DNA from: Roridomyces roridus
Taxonomy: Eukaryota; Basidiomycota; Agaricomycetes; Agaricales; Mycenaceae
Length of the DNA stretch: 64,000 bases
Direction: 5' to 3'
NCBI GenBank assembly: GCA_029378245.1
Contig: JARKIF010000004.1
Span: forward strand, 3,472,001-3,536,000
The notes under the pieces were generated by a model, which was given only the letters and a program-made list of their open reading frames with translations, did no database searches and was not told the DNA's origin. The position numbers and the translations under genes are program-made. The stretch's first letter is position 1; each line of letters opens with the position of its first letter. Positions 45,713 to 56,300 of this stretch are shown here, one piece after another.

Positions 45713-46358
45713 ATGTTCGCCTACCCAACCATCGCAATGACTCCCGACCCTCGCTGCACGATGGTCGTGTCTACCAATCGTAGCAGAGAGCCCCGCCATG
45801 ACCAAGGGAGGAAACGGGGTTCTTCCTTCCTGGTGTCGTTGTCCTGTCTCACATCCCTCGGAGGGTCCGAATCCATCGACACCGAATTCCCACCCCCGTA
45901 CACCCCAGCGCATACAGCCACCTTCTCCTCAGGCGGAGAGTCACCTCGCCGGCGCAACACCCGCAGCTCGGTCCTCTCCCTGTTCGCACTCTCTCCCGTC
46001 CCCACCCATACCATCGCCACGAGGAGTACCCCAGAAAGTCCCAGTGCGGAATCTAAAAAACCGCGGGTGCGTATGCACCGAAGTGGGTCTAGCGCATCGT
46101 CCATCCTATCTGGAATGGCGCCGCTTACTTCGATCGGCGCGATACCTTATGTTATTTGAGCATGGTGGTGTGTGGCGATCTTGGAATTTGGTTTACCCGC
46201 AGGCATTAAACTTGTTTTCGTTCAGAAAGAGCAAGAAGGCACGAGGATTGGCAACTGTAGGATGGGTCTTTCTTTTCATTGGGATTTTTTGTTGTATGTA
46301 TGTACTCGCATCATGTATCTGGGTGGTACTTGTCGCATTGGGTGATCGAAATTTCTGA
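45713..46358 (+). CDS. small Ser-rich protein with C-terminal membrane anchor
   Basis: Exon 45713-46150 joined to 46203-46358 (donor GTTATT, acceptor CCGCAG) gives 197 residues. The N-terminal two-thirds is Ser/Pro/Arg-rich with a PPPY motif (EFPPPYTPAH) that could bind a WW domain. The second exon supplies a basic stop-transfer stretch (FRKSKKARG) and one transmembrane helix (VFLFIGIFCCMYVLASCIWV). The layout is that of a tail-anchored or type II membrane adaptor, perhaps for a Rsp5/Nedd4-type ubiquitin ligase (inference from PPxY only). The donor is not the preferred GTRNGT, so the splice is uncertain. Confidence 0.5.
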
Positions 46359-46371
46359 GCCAAGGTCGAAT

Positions 46372-46388
46372 CCCCATTCGATTCGGGG
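46372..46388 (+). repeat. T-arm-like motif CCCCATTCGATTCGGGG
   Basis: A perfect palindromic stem (CCCC/GGGG) around ATTCGATTC, 14 bp after the preceding gene's stop. It differs from other copies by A for G at the first loop-closing pair. Confidence 0.4.
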
Positions 46389-46584
46389 CCGCCCGATTTG
46401 TTTCCACCGCCGTTGCTGCTATTTTACCTCGAAGGCGAGAGAGTACTGGTACTGCATGCGCGCTAAAGGTACGTGCCTCAACAGTTCTGCATGGCAATCT
46501 GTAGCTACACGTCACCGGAGGGATTCCAAATCAGCGAGGTGGCGCCACAGAAAAAGTTGACGCGTGCGGTATGACGAAGTTAAT

Positions 46585-46598
46585 CCGAGTCGAACGAG
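46585..46598 (-). repeat. T-arm-like motif CTCGTTCGACTCGG on the minus strand
   Basis: Followed on the minus strand by CAACTTTTTCTGTGG about 30 nt on. Same dispersed family. Confidence 0.4.
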
Positions 46599-46599
46599 C

Positions 46600-47091
46600 G
46601 AACTTTCGAGTCTTTGATACAAGAATCTGTTGGAGTATTGCCAAGCCGACCACGCCATGCACAGCATACTGGCTATGCTCGTAGTATCCCGTTGGAGCCG
46701 GATGGAAGGAAACGGAACATTGTAGAACATTGTAGAATACGCTGGACAGTCTTATTGTTCTCTCGTGTAGGTATAAAAGCTCGTCTGTATTACCTACCTA
46801 AAGTACCTATCTCTTGAATCGAATAGCTTGCGCTGGCCGCAGCTTCTCTCGTATATTTTCCGTCTACAGAATCAAGATAACCTGACTGAGCTTGGCCGTC
46901 TCATGTCTGAGAGAGCGGATTCCTCAAAGAAGTTCCAGAAATGCGTCCCATCGGCTATGGTAACAAAGACCTCGGCTCTCGCATCCAGGAGTTGATGCCG
47001 AATCGAACTGCATTCAACCCTCTGCATCAATTTCCACGTCGGCGTTACATGGACAAGTCAGACGAACGGATGGAAGATTCGGTGGCAAAAA
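46600..47091. other. spacer; no gene seen
   Basis: Only short open frames are present. It probably contains the 3' flank of the minus-strand F-box gene. Confidence 0.4.
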
Positions 47092-48768
47092 CTAATCAAG
47101 ATACTCGGCGGGAGAAGTACTGTACAATGTTCTTTGGCGAAACAATAAGTACGTGATCTGCATAAACTGATGACCTTGAACCTCCTGTATCCAACTTGCC
47201 CGATTTCTATCCCTCCACCGCTCCGCCGCCAGACCATTGATAAATTCAGCGTCCATCCCATCCTCCGAGGCAAGACGCTTCTCCGCGGTAGAGATGGAAG
47301 CCATCCCATCAATGTATCGTTTCCGTGTGTGGAACGGAATGAGACTACTCGCGTCCATCCACACGCGGAGGCAGAAAGGTCTTTTGGAGCCGACGCGGCG
47401 GGAGCGGGCCATGGCTACCAGCTCTTCTACAATTTCCCCGATGTTGCGGTGGCCGTAGCCCAGCGTCCGGAGATTGGGACATAGATCTTTGCTGCTCATC
47501 GCGTCGAGGAATTTGACAACCATGTCACGGTCCAGTGTGTCATTACTCGAGTCGACAGTGAGGCAAACGAGAGTCGGGATGCAGCGTAGGATATCTGGGA
47601 GCGCTGCGTGATCTCGGACCCAGACCAGGGTCAAGCTGGTTAGGTTACAACCGGATTGCTCAATGAATTGGCTAAGCCCGTCCACAGTTCTGCCCTTGAA
47701 GTAAAGGTCCTCCAGTACAGGGGCGCGGAGATGTTGTAGAAATTCGTGGTCCCTCAGTTCCAAATGATGGAGGTGCGGAAGAATGACCACCTGTCCCCGG
47801 ATTGCTGAAAAAGTGCTGGAAACCCGAACGGCACAGCCGGCTGAGGTGATTTGCCGTGTCTGCTGGAGGATTTGAAGTTGGGTAAGTGCATCGGAAGCGC
47901 CCCGATAATGGACGATCTGGCCCCACGGAATTGCTAGCCCACTGGGATTTACTCCAATGATGTAGAGTGCGTTTGAGAACACGGCTTTCCGCAGTCTCGG
48001 TGCGACGGAGAACGTATCCGATCCGCTGGGCAGGGTAAAATTGTATATCTCCAGATCCTCGAGTAGAGGGAGTCGACCCTGGATGGGTGTGATGAGGTCC
48101 CAGAATTCGCGCGAATTTCCGCCCTCCACAAAGGCAATGAGCAGACTTCTCCATCGGGCAGAGTTTGCAAGGAACTGGGCGAGCCATGCTGGATCGGGAG
48201 ACTCCGAATGGTCCCAAGCGGAAATCGTGATATCGAGGGGAACAGCGCCGGAGCGTTGACACTGCACATTCAGCATCGGGATGGGACACGCTTCTGGGAC
48301 AGGATGTGCCTTCGAGTGGCGGATTTCGATGGAATTCCACAAATGTGGATCGCCTAGAGCCGCATCCCTCCAGGATTGCGACACGTGTGACATACGCCAC
48401 GGCGGGAAGTCCACAACCATATCCATATTGGAGAACCGAGCACGAGGCATGGTGAACCCGAAGATAGTGCACAGTATCTCGGGCGGAAAACGGCGGATCA
48501 GGGACAGGACCTTGAGGTGTTTGTAGACCAGAGCCTTGGCTTGTTCGCACTCCTGGGTAAGACGTGCGATGGCGGACTCGGCTTGGGGGTCCAATCCAGC
48601 GATCTTTTCCCTCATCCCTTCGACGTACTCCATAGCGGCGGCGAGCACCCTTTCGAGGTGCGGAATGTCTTCGTCGGGAGGGGGATAGTTGTGCTCGAGG
48701 AGATGTGTCGTTGGATGCAGAATTGCTTCCAAAGCGGCCTGGTAATCGACATGCGCAGGCGAGGCCAC
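47092..48768 (-). CDS. F-box-like protein with N-terminal coiled coil
   Basis: A single exon of 558 residues. Residues ~35-90 are helical and probably coiled coil (HLERVLAAAMEYVEGMREKI, IARLTQECEQAKALVYKHLK). The F-box-like segment follows (IRRFPPEILCTIFGFTMP, then WRMSHVSQSWRDAALGDPHL and W) at ~90-145. The remainder has loosely spaced Leu-rich strands (LPLLEDLEIYNFTLPSGSDT, LPHLHHLELRDHEFLQHLRA, PVLEDLYFKG, NLTSLTLVWV, LVCLTVDSSNDTLDRDMVVK). This coiled-coil plus F-box plus LRR-like layout is a large expanded family in agarics, presumed to be SCF substrate adaptors. No transmembrane segment or signal peptide. Confidence 0.85.
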   Translation of the reverse strand: MASPAHVDYQAALEAILHPTTHLLEHNYPPPDEDIPHLERVLAAAMEYVEGMREKIAGLDPQAESAIARLTQECEQAKALVYKHLKVLSLIRRFPPEILCTIFGFTMPRARFSNMDMVVDFPPWRMSHVSQSWRDAALGDPHLWNSIEIRHSKAHPVPEACPIPMLNVQCQRSGAVPLDITISAWDHSESPDPAWLAQFLANSARWRSLLIAFVEGGNSREFWDLITPIQGRLPLLEDLEIYNFTLPSGSDTFSVAPRLRKAVFSNALYIIGVNPSGLAIPWGQIVHYRGASDALTQLQILQQTRQITSAGCAVRVSSTFSAIRGQVVILPHLHHLELRDHEFLQHLRAPVLEDLYFKGRTVDGLSQFIEQSGCNLTSLTLVWVRDHAALPDILRCIPTLVCLTVDSSNDTLDRDMVVKFLDAMSSKDLCPNLRTLGYGHRNIGEIVEELVAMARSRRVGSKRPFCLRVWMDASSLIPFHTRKRYIDGMASISTAEKRLASEDGMDAEFINGLAAERWRDRNRASWIQEVQGHQFMQITYLLFRQRTLYSTSPAEYLD

Positions 48769-49632
48769 ACAGAGGTCGGATGATGAGAAAATTTACGTCG
48801 ATTGAACTAGATTCATTCAGAGTCTGCTTTTCAAGGTCGAGAAAGGCGGCAGCACCTTGGATTGCGAGCCTACCAGAGACAGTCGTAGTGCGTGTGCGTG
48901 GTCGTGAGGCGACGTGAGAAACGTAAGCCACAATCATTTCCCAGAGTGGGACTGCCTCGGAAGTTGCTCGGAAGTTAGGCTTGTAACCATCCTGTCTCGA
49001 TAGACACGACATGTCATATGTAGCCCATGAAGGATGCCTTCAGGTATTGTCATGGCCGCATGGAATAGGTTTCCCGATAAAATATGGGGGACGAGATTCG
49101 TGTACACACTACTCACCTGCGAAATTGTCAGAAGTGCATGGCACCCAGATCTAGCCACTGGTGACTGAAATTGCGATAAATAAACATGATGACAAGACGA
49201 TACGGACGGGCAGCATCAGGTCAGTCTGGATGCACCCCGTGGGGCAGATTGGAGTACCGGTTTGACGTGGCGTATATCCGAGGCACTATAACACGAGAGT
49301 CGTGAAAAATGAGGGTGTGATGGTCGGAAGCAAAAGAGTCTGACTCAGCTCTGATGCTTGCGACCGCTTGGTGCGCGGATCAATGCGGATGTTTTTTCCC
49401 ACTTCACCCAAACTTCACCACGACATGCTCGCCATCTGGCTGGAGCATACTGGATACTTACAGGGCAGAGCTAACTCGGCTTCTCGTCTCTGTCTGATCC
49501 TGCCTCGTCCACTTCCGAGAAGCTGCGGGACAACGCTGGCTTCATTTACGGCACGAGGCTCCTCTTTCAGTTTCTCTCCACTGTCCAAACACACATTGGT
49601 TTCCTCAGTACTCGCTACTCCGATACATAAAC
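48769..49632. other. intergenic; no gene seen
   Basis: Open frames on both strands lack support. Divergent or tandem promoters of the F-box gene (minus) probably lie in the first 200 bp. Confidence 0.4.
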
Positions 49633-50333
49633 CTATCTCGCATGGCTCTCCCTCTTGCTCTCGTCCACACAAATACAAATCGCCGCTATCAACGCCAAAT
49701 CCACCCCCGGCGCAACGCTCACTTGATACGTCTCCGCACCCGCAAACATCTCCCGTGCATTCAAAAAGTTCCTTCCGATCTGCGCGACGATCTGGCTATC
49801 GCGCGTAATCGTGGCTTTGCGATCGAGGATATCGCCCTTGCACACAAGGTCTACGATTTGACCGTTAAAGTTGGTGAAGGTGGCGGTCATGGTGCTGCCT
49901 GTTGACGACGCATTGTGAGTCGGTACGTCGTTGGAGATGAATTTCACCTCACGTACCGAAAAGCTGAATCGCCCCCTTGATCTTCAATATCACTTTCCCG
50001 GACGGATCTTCTGCCTCGAGCGTCTTGTGGATATGAAGGAGCTTGTTCCGCAGAGTGAAGAGATGGTTCCCATCCGCGTCCGTAAATTCTTATCCCGAGT
50101 CGTCAGCACAACGGATGGCAGCAGGGCCCCTGTTACTCACTTTTCTCATCCGTCATAGTGAGCACCTTCCCTTCACACTTGATGACGACGTTCCCCAGGT
50201 GATCTTTCACGGAAAAGTCTTCCCCGCTCCACGAGATGACTTTCTCCTTGAGGACGAGCGTCGTTTGGTCTTGGGTGCAGAATTGGGAGAAGAGGCCGAG
50301 GGGCGGAGATGGGTCGAGGAGCTGCAGCGCCAT
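49633..50333 (-). CDS. LURP-one-related protein (tubby C-terminal-like fold)
   Basis: Exons (minus) 50333-50141, 50088-49957 and 49898-49633 join in frame to 196 residues; introns are GTGAGT...GATAAG and GTACGT...CAACAG. The protein runs TTLVLKEKVISWSGEDFSVK, DHLGNVVIKCEGKVLTMTDE, GNHLFTLRNKLLHIHKTLEA, ATFTNFNGQIVDLVCKGDIL, DRKATITRDSQIVAQIGRNF and ETYQVSVAPGVDLALIAAIC. This is the standard order of the LURP-one/Tubby-like family, including the near-invariant VAPGVDxALIxAIC end. Function in fungi is unknown; related domains bind phosphoinositides or act in scrambling and defence in other kingdoms. A TATA-like box lies about 40 nt upstream. Confidence 0.88.
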
Positions 50334-50368
50334 CAGTCTGTTGTTTGAGCGGACAAGGGCAGTCCTTG

Positions 50369-50380
50369 TCTTATATGACT
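50369..50380 (-). promoter_or_regulatory. TATA-like box of the LURP-one gene
   Basis: GTCATATAAG read on the minus strand, about 40 nt upstream of the start codon at 50333. Confidence 0.4.
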
Positions 50381-50865
50381 GTTCTGTGGAGCTGACGCTG
50401 CGGATAGAAGCACCACTGAGCCATAAATAACGTCGGGTGGCGTTATAGAGGTCGCCATCAATTCCTTTCGTCCAAGTATCTCAGTGTACTGGCACCACTC
50501 TCTCAAAGCTTCGAAGTCTCCCCAGCTCGGCCTGTTTGGTCTAGATACTCGCGCTCAGAGATTTCTTGAAGAATGTCTGATTTCGAGGCCTCATTCGGAG
50601 TCGTTGCCGCGGGTGGGCCCGCAACTTGCCCACTTTTGTCTTGCTTCTGCCGTTGATGTTCTCACTGCGCCGCAGTTCATGACCGCTATCTTGGTAGACC
50701 TCCAATGTTCGCGAAGCTCGAGATGATAGTGCGACTGAAAGTCTCCGAGGTACGTCAGGTGTTGGATCATTTCGGACCCGAGTTCAGCCAACAAAACGCT
50801 CAATGCAAGGCTCTTGCTTAATACGTGTACTTACTCGCGTCTTACTATAGACTACAGGCTGACGG

Positions 50866-50873
50866 CTATAAAT
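50866..50873 (+). promoter_or_regulatory. TATA box CTATAAAT
   Basis: 49-56 nt upstream of the alpha/beta-hydrolase ATG at 50922. Confidence 0.5.
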
Positions 50874-50921
50874 CGGGCCAGCGCATCCTTGCATCGCACC
50901 ACATCCTCCTTCGCTCTAGCG

Positions 50922-52082
50922 ATGATCGTACTCGAATCTCTCTGGACACTCGTAAAACTAATCCCACTCCCTGCCGTCGTCGTTTGTGAAACACTCGCCA
51001 CCGCCGACGCGCCGTACAACAAACACCGTACCCTCCGACGCATCATAGGCGACGCCGCCGCGCGGTACATGGCGAACACATTCTCAATCCCTCAAATTCG
51101 GAAGCTCTCTGGGAGTACGCTGGATGTGTATACCAACTGGGCCGTCAAGGCCAAGGTGCCGCTCGTTGTAGATGAAATCGGTGGAGATGCGAAATTGCTT
51201 TGGATTGGGCCGAGGAGATTGGAGAGGGTGATTTTGGTGGTTCACGGTGAGTGATTGAGCTCGTATCAAGTGCTTGGAGTGATATCTTTGTTGACAGGAG
51301 GCGGATTTATGCTCCCGCCGATGCCGGCACATTTATTGTTCTGGGATTACGTGCGGGTGGAGTTGGAGAAGAAGGGTCTCACTCCCGGCGTTGTTTTTTT
51401 GAACTATTGTGAGTTGTTTCCGTTATGGATCAGTGAATCTTTGTTGAACCTCCTCGTAGCTTTATGGCCCGAAGCGACGTTCCCCACTCAACTTGCCCAG
51501 CTCTGTCGCGCGATCAAATATCTCACAGCCGCGGGCGTCCAACCCAGCTCCATCCAACTCGCAGGCGACTCTGCCGGTGGGAACCTCATCCTTCAACTCT
51601 TCTCGCATATCCTCCATCCACACCCCGCCGTCGATATGCTCGTGCTGGTGGAGCCACTGCGCGCAGCGTACTTGATCTCTCCGTGGGTCGGCCTCTCAGG
51701 GGAGACGGCATCGCACGACGAGAACGATAAGATTGATTATGCACGCAAGGAGTCGTTAATTTGGATTGGGAGTCGGATCGCGGGGGACGTGCCAGAGGAG
51801 TATCGTGCGTTCGCCCAAGCGTCCAAGGCTCCCGAGGGCTGGTTCACCGGCGTCGATGCGGTGGTCGGCGATGTGCTAGTGACGGCTGGTGGGAGTGAAT
51901 GCCTGAGAGACGATGTGTTGATCTTCGGGGACATGATGAAAAGGGTGCATCCCAAGACTGAGGTCGTCGTACAGCCGGGTGGGATTCATGTTGATATGTT
52001 CATGGATTTTTGGGCAGGGGAGACGAAGGTCGGGATGTTGACGCCGTTAATTTTGGATCGGCTGCTGGCGGGGTGTGCCTAA
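50922..52082 (+). CDS. alpha/beta hydrolase (fold-3, steryl-acetyl-hydrolase-like)
   Basis: Exons 50922-51246, 51298-51408 and 51460-52082 join in frame to 352 residues. The oxyanion-hole motif HGGGF is rebuilt exactly across the first intron. The nucleophile elbow GDSAGGN (Ser ~ residue 210) and the GGIHVD near the C-terminus (likely catalytic His) complete an HSL/AADACL-type hydrolase; the acid is probably the Glu/Asp around ECLRDD. An N-terminal hydrophobic stretch (LWTLVKLIPLPAVVVCETLA) may anchor the enzyme in the ER membrane, as in yeast Say1, which removes acetyl groups from sterols; the substrate here is unproven. An earlier in-frame ATG (50814) exists, but the TATA box position favours 50922. 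Confidence 0.85.
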
Positions 52083-52504
52083 TTTGTTGTTGTTGACGGC
52101 GATCACATTGCATCAGATGTACATCAACGATGCGGGATCTTTTAATCTTCCCTCTCTTCCTGTCTTCTTCCCCTCACTCTGCGCTGAGCGCTCGCAGTCC
52201 TCACGCATGGTCACGCTTGCCTTTCTCCGATTCCCGCCACTTACCAGGGCAAGATGCCGTCGCCGTCACCCATGCGGTCCCTGGTGGTTCTTCGGACTTC
52301 CGACTTCCGACTTGGTTCCGACATCGATAAAGACGACAGGCTTGACTAGCGCTTGATAGATGGAGTTCCGCCCCCATTCCGAGCCGAAAATAAATGGACT
52401 CCGTATTGTTTCCGTACGTCCCCGACGGGCGCTTAAATTTGTCATAAGTAAGCTATCCACGCGGCCCAGGCCGCTTCTGTTCTGCTCTGCTTCGCCCACG
52501 GGCA

Positions 52505-54019
52505 ATGTCGCTCTTTTACACCCTCGCCGTCCTTTCCGCGGCTCTGAGCCCAGTCTACGCTCAGAAGTATACCCTCACCCAGGACCTCGCAGGCAACAAC
52601 TTGTGCGTCCGCTCTCTGCATCCACGGTGGCGTGACTCACCCTCGGTTCAGCCTCCCTGCTTTCAAATATAACGCGAGTGTCGAGGACTTTCAGAACGGC
52701 GGAAACGTGCAGTTCCTCTCTCAGTCGGCGGCCGTTCAACAAAAACTCACCTACGTCGACGACAACAACCGCATCATCATTAAGGTGGACAATACGACAA
52801 ATGGCGCAGGCAATAGCGCGTTTGGTCGGAGTTCGGTCTATCTCATGGGCAATAACATGGTCAATATCGGGAGTCTAATCGTACTGGACGCGAATCATAT
52901 TCCATTTGGGGTGCGTGTTGCTCTATAGCTGACGGGCTTGTGCTCAGTATCGTCTAGTGCTCAGTGTGGCCTTCGTTCTTTACCCAAGGCCAGAAGTGGC
53001 CCGACCAAGGAGAAATGGACATCATCGTGCGTGTGCGGTCCATTTTATTCGTTCCGCTTCTCATTCTGCCGAGCCAGGAAAACGTAAATCTCGCATCCAA
53101 CAACCAGTTCTCCCTCCATGTAGGCGATGACAACTGCAACCTCCCGGCCACCTCGTCATCAAACCAAACGGGAAAGATAACGAACGGCAACTGTACTGTC
53201 GTGCCACCATTGGGTACGCATATCCATCCATCCATCATCATACTCAGACTCACAATAATCCGTAGACATAAACACCGGCTGCGTCGCAGCTGAAACAAAG
53301 CCCAACTCATTCGGTACAGACTTCGCCTCGGCGGGGGGCGGCGTATTCGCAGCTCTCTGGGACACCAACGGCATCGCGATGTGGTTCTTCTCGCGGCCAT
53401 CTGTGCCGTCCAACATCGGCGGCACGGCGACTCCTGATCCTACTACGTGGGGCCAACCGAGCGCGTGGTTCCCCGCCTCGGCGTGTGATCCCACAAAGGC
53501 TTTCGGGCCGCAGATACTCACTTTGGTATGATATGAACCTATGTGTGGCGGGTTAGGCATGGTTCTCACCTCTTTCGTTCACAGTACATTGACGTGTGCG
53601 GTCAATTTGCGGATGCACCAGGCCTATGGGACCCGTCTCCGTGCAAAGCCAAAGCCGACCAGTGTTTCCAACTCGTACAAGATCCGACAAACTACGATGA
53701 GGCGTATTGGGAGATTAATTATCTGCGTGTGTTTACTCAGAAGTGAGTATCATTTCCCAAGCGCGACTTTGAACTCACGTTTCTCAGCGGAGGGACGAGT
53801 TCGACGCCTTCCTCTAGTGGGTCAACCTCGAACTCGAACTCCAACTCGGCTCCAGCTTCGGCGCCAGCTCCGGCTTCGGCTTCAACATCAGCCACAGATT
53901 CAGCCGGCGCCCCGAATCCGTCGACGACAGGCTCAAAGGGAGCTGCTACCCGTTCTATACCGACCTCCTGGTTTTTCACGAGTGCCCTGGGGTTGGTGGC
54001 GCTCTTCTGGGTATTCTGA
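52505..54019 (+). CDS. GH16 endo-beta-1,3(4)-glucanase, secreted and probably GPI-anchored
   Basis: Exons 52505-52602, 52652-52910, 52958-53026, 53078-53213, 53266-53525, 53585-53742 and 53788-54019 join in frame to 403 residues. A signal peptide (MSLFYTLAVLSAALSPVYAQ) is followed by the GH16 fold. The catalytic E-x-D-x-x-E is in WPDQGEMDIIENVN; the second Glu is created by splicing exon 3 to exon 4. Substrate-side features WPSFFTQGQKW, QFSLHVGDDNC and AALWDTNGIAMWFFSR agree with fungal MLG1-type laminarinases. After the domain (end EINYLRVFTQNG) comes a Ser/Ala/Pro linker and a hydrophobic end (IPTSWFFTSALGLVALFWVF), typical of GPI attachment. It likely remodels or degrades beta-glucan at the cell wall. 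Confidence 0.9.
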
Positions 54020-54288
54020 GGCGATCATTTGGGATTTTTGAATGGACGGACACACTTCTTATTCTGGTAGGGTACACTCACTTGGGTTGTCATTGGAATG
54101 CGACGATTTCGACGCGTAAGAGAAGATGAATATACCATGCAGATACATAATCGTCCAGCCAAAACATGTCGCCGCAAATTGTCCTTGAGAACCAAACGAG
54201 CGTGTGGACTCACCCGGAGTCACCGAAGTTAGAAACGACTGACTCTATGGAGAAAAGAAAAGGGTGCGAAGACAACCGGCAAGCCTGG

Positions 54289-54305
54289 CCCCGGGTCGAA
54301 CGGGC
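54289..54305 (-). repeat. T-arm-like motif GCCCGTTCGACCCGGGG on the minus strand
   Basis: About 270 bp beyond the GH16 stop; followed on the minus strand by CCCTTTTCTTTTCTCC about 30 nt on. An upstream TAGCTGACTGCG on the minus strand resembles an RNA polymerase III A box but may be chance. Confidence 0.4.
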
Positions 54306-54598
54306 AGCCACTTGGTGACAGCTGGCAATTGCAAATCAACTGCGGGCGCAGTCAGCTACTACCAGGCGTTCCAGAATTGAGATGATTGCAATTGAGCCGC
54401 TTCGAAGCCGGGTCTTGGTTGGTAATGACAAGAATCCAGTGCAGCCTCCAAGATACAGCTTTTATGGCTGTGCACCGTTCCTGAAGGCTGAGTATTCCTG
54501 ACAAACTACGCGAAGCAGTCGGCACCCTCGAATAGATCGGGACACACTTTAAAAACTGACTATCAACTTCCTGTCGATCTGCCCCTCCCACCACTTCC

Positions 54599-55468
54599 AT
54601 GACAAACCAAAAATGCGACCCCGTCATCGTCGTTCCACGCCAGGGCGGTGACATTATTGTACGCCAATTCAAACCGAGTGACGCGCCGCAAGTCCACGCA
54701 ATGCTCATCGAGGGCCTCGTCTACGGTCGTAAGTCATCCATCCAATACCTCATTCCACCTGACTCACTTCTACAAGCCGAATCCCCACGAAACACCGCCC
54801 TCCGACGGAGTGTCACAAGCCTCCAGGCAATCCTGGCTTACATCGCCTTCGCTCTCGGCCTCATGACCCTGAGTTGTTCTCGACGCGACGTCCGAATCGT
54901 CGGAGGAACCCTCTGCACAGCGTCGCTCTTATTCCTGCTCTATCTCTGGCGCGCAATTCACAACCTGTTCGTCAACTTTTGCATCAATGCGCGAAATACG
55001 GACATGGCGGATATTGCCAAATCGTACGAGATTCCCGACGATATCGGTGCTGAGCAGGGGCCGGGTGCATTTTTCGTCGCCGTGATTGAGTCCACGGAGG
55101 AGTCAGAGGTGGTTGGGTATCTGGGACTCGGTCAGTAGTAGCTGGTTGTTAAACGCAAAGCCGCCTACTCACTTGTTAAAGATTACCACGCCAACGACGA
55201 CCCGACATCTGGCGAGCTGCGCCGGATGATTGTATCTCCACGCCACCGCAGGAGAAAGATTGGCTCCCTCCTAATAAACGCTGCAATGGCGCACGCACGT
55301 AGTCGGAGCCCGCCACTGCTCACCATGGACTTGGAGACAACCGAGTTCCAGCCCGGCGCACAGAAATTGTACACAAGGCACGGATTTGCGGTCGTTGGAT
55401 CGCGGATTATGCGCCTTGGAGTTGTTCAGGCGACTGTGTTTAGATTTCGCAGGATGGTGGCGCAATGA
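54599..55468 (+). CDS. GNAT-family N-acetyltransferase with internal membrane segment
   Basis: Exons 54599-55130 and 55182-55468 give 272 residues; the donor is GTCAGT and the acceptor TTAAAG. The N-terminal strand-helix IIVRQFKPSDAPQVHAMLIE opens the GNAT fold. A hydrophobic hairpin (ILAYIAFALGLMTLSCSRRD, LCTASLLFLLYLWRAIHNLF) is inserted, as in NAT8-like membrane acetyltransferases. The acetyl-CoA-binding half follows: EVVGYLGLGLD, ELRRMIVSPRHRRRKIGSLL (motif A, R-x-x-R-x-K-I-G) and QKLYTRHGFAVVGSR. Its substrate is unknown. The unusual donor is accepted because it restores the beta-strand/motif A connection. Confidence 0.85.
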
Positions 55469-56300
55469 GAGGTCGGTTTGATTGGTGCCTCGGGATGTGA
55501 ATGGTCGGAATCTAGAGTAGAGTTTACAATACTAATCGCTAATAGAATGGATCGATACAGCGGGTCTGACCTTGAGTCTGTGTGAAGCGAGTGCTGCAGG
55601 TTGGTAGACCCATGGCGAGCGGTACTAGTAGTAAAGACGAAGGAAACCGATGAACGGTCGGAGATGGATCACGAGCGAGAAGCTCAAGGCGGGACCCAAG
55701 CCAGACAAGGCCAAGACAAGGCCAGGTTGGAACGAGCAAGTCAAGTTTGCTGAATGAGCCCTGGTGCTTGCACGAGAATCCAACGAACGCCCACAGACGT
55801 TGGGAATGCTGTGGTGGTCGAGATCAGAACAGTTTACTTTTGGTTTACTTATTTGGTCGTTTGTCATCAGATGATGCGGCGTTGCTTGCTGATGATCAAT
55901 TATGCGTGTGATGCCATCAACTATGACCTCTGTGCTCACTGCCATTGCACTGCGGCACTGCCAAGTGCTTCGCCGACAACCCTCCACCCTCCTTCACCCC
56001 TGCCCCGAGATGATCTGCGCCCAATCTCATCACCACTGCAGCTGCACCTCTTGGAGACGAATGAGGCTGCCGGGCCTGGACACATCTGCTGATGAGCTGG
56101 CCAAGAGCTGGCAGATGTACACGCGTGGGTCCGCCGCGATAAGGTACCATGTACCGCGGCCCGCACCGTCCTCGGGCTCCTTGTGGACACCGTCGCCATG
56201 CATGGTGATGGCCTCGGGAACTTTAGCCGACGGCACCGACGGTGAGTCATCTGCTCTTTTTAAGTTTCCTTTCCGTCCCTTGACCGCAACCAAGTACCAG
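55469..56300. other. upstream region of the ABC transporter; start not settled
   Basis: ABCC proteins normally begin with an extra N-terminal membrane domain, so an additional 5' exon may lie here. Candidate frames (55902-56250) are open but none splices in phase to the first clear transporter exon. Confidence 0.4.

Noticed and set aside
47672..49012. 446-codon minus-strand frame overlapping the F-box gene
   Set aside because: It is an out-of-phase shadow; the 558-residue frame at 47092-48768 has the F-box and Leu-rich pattern.
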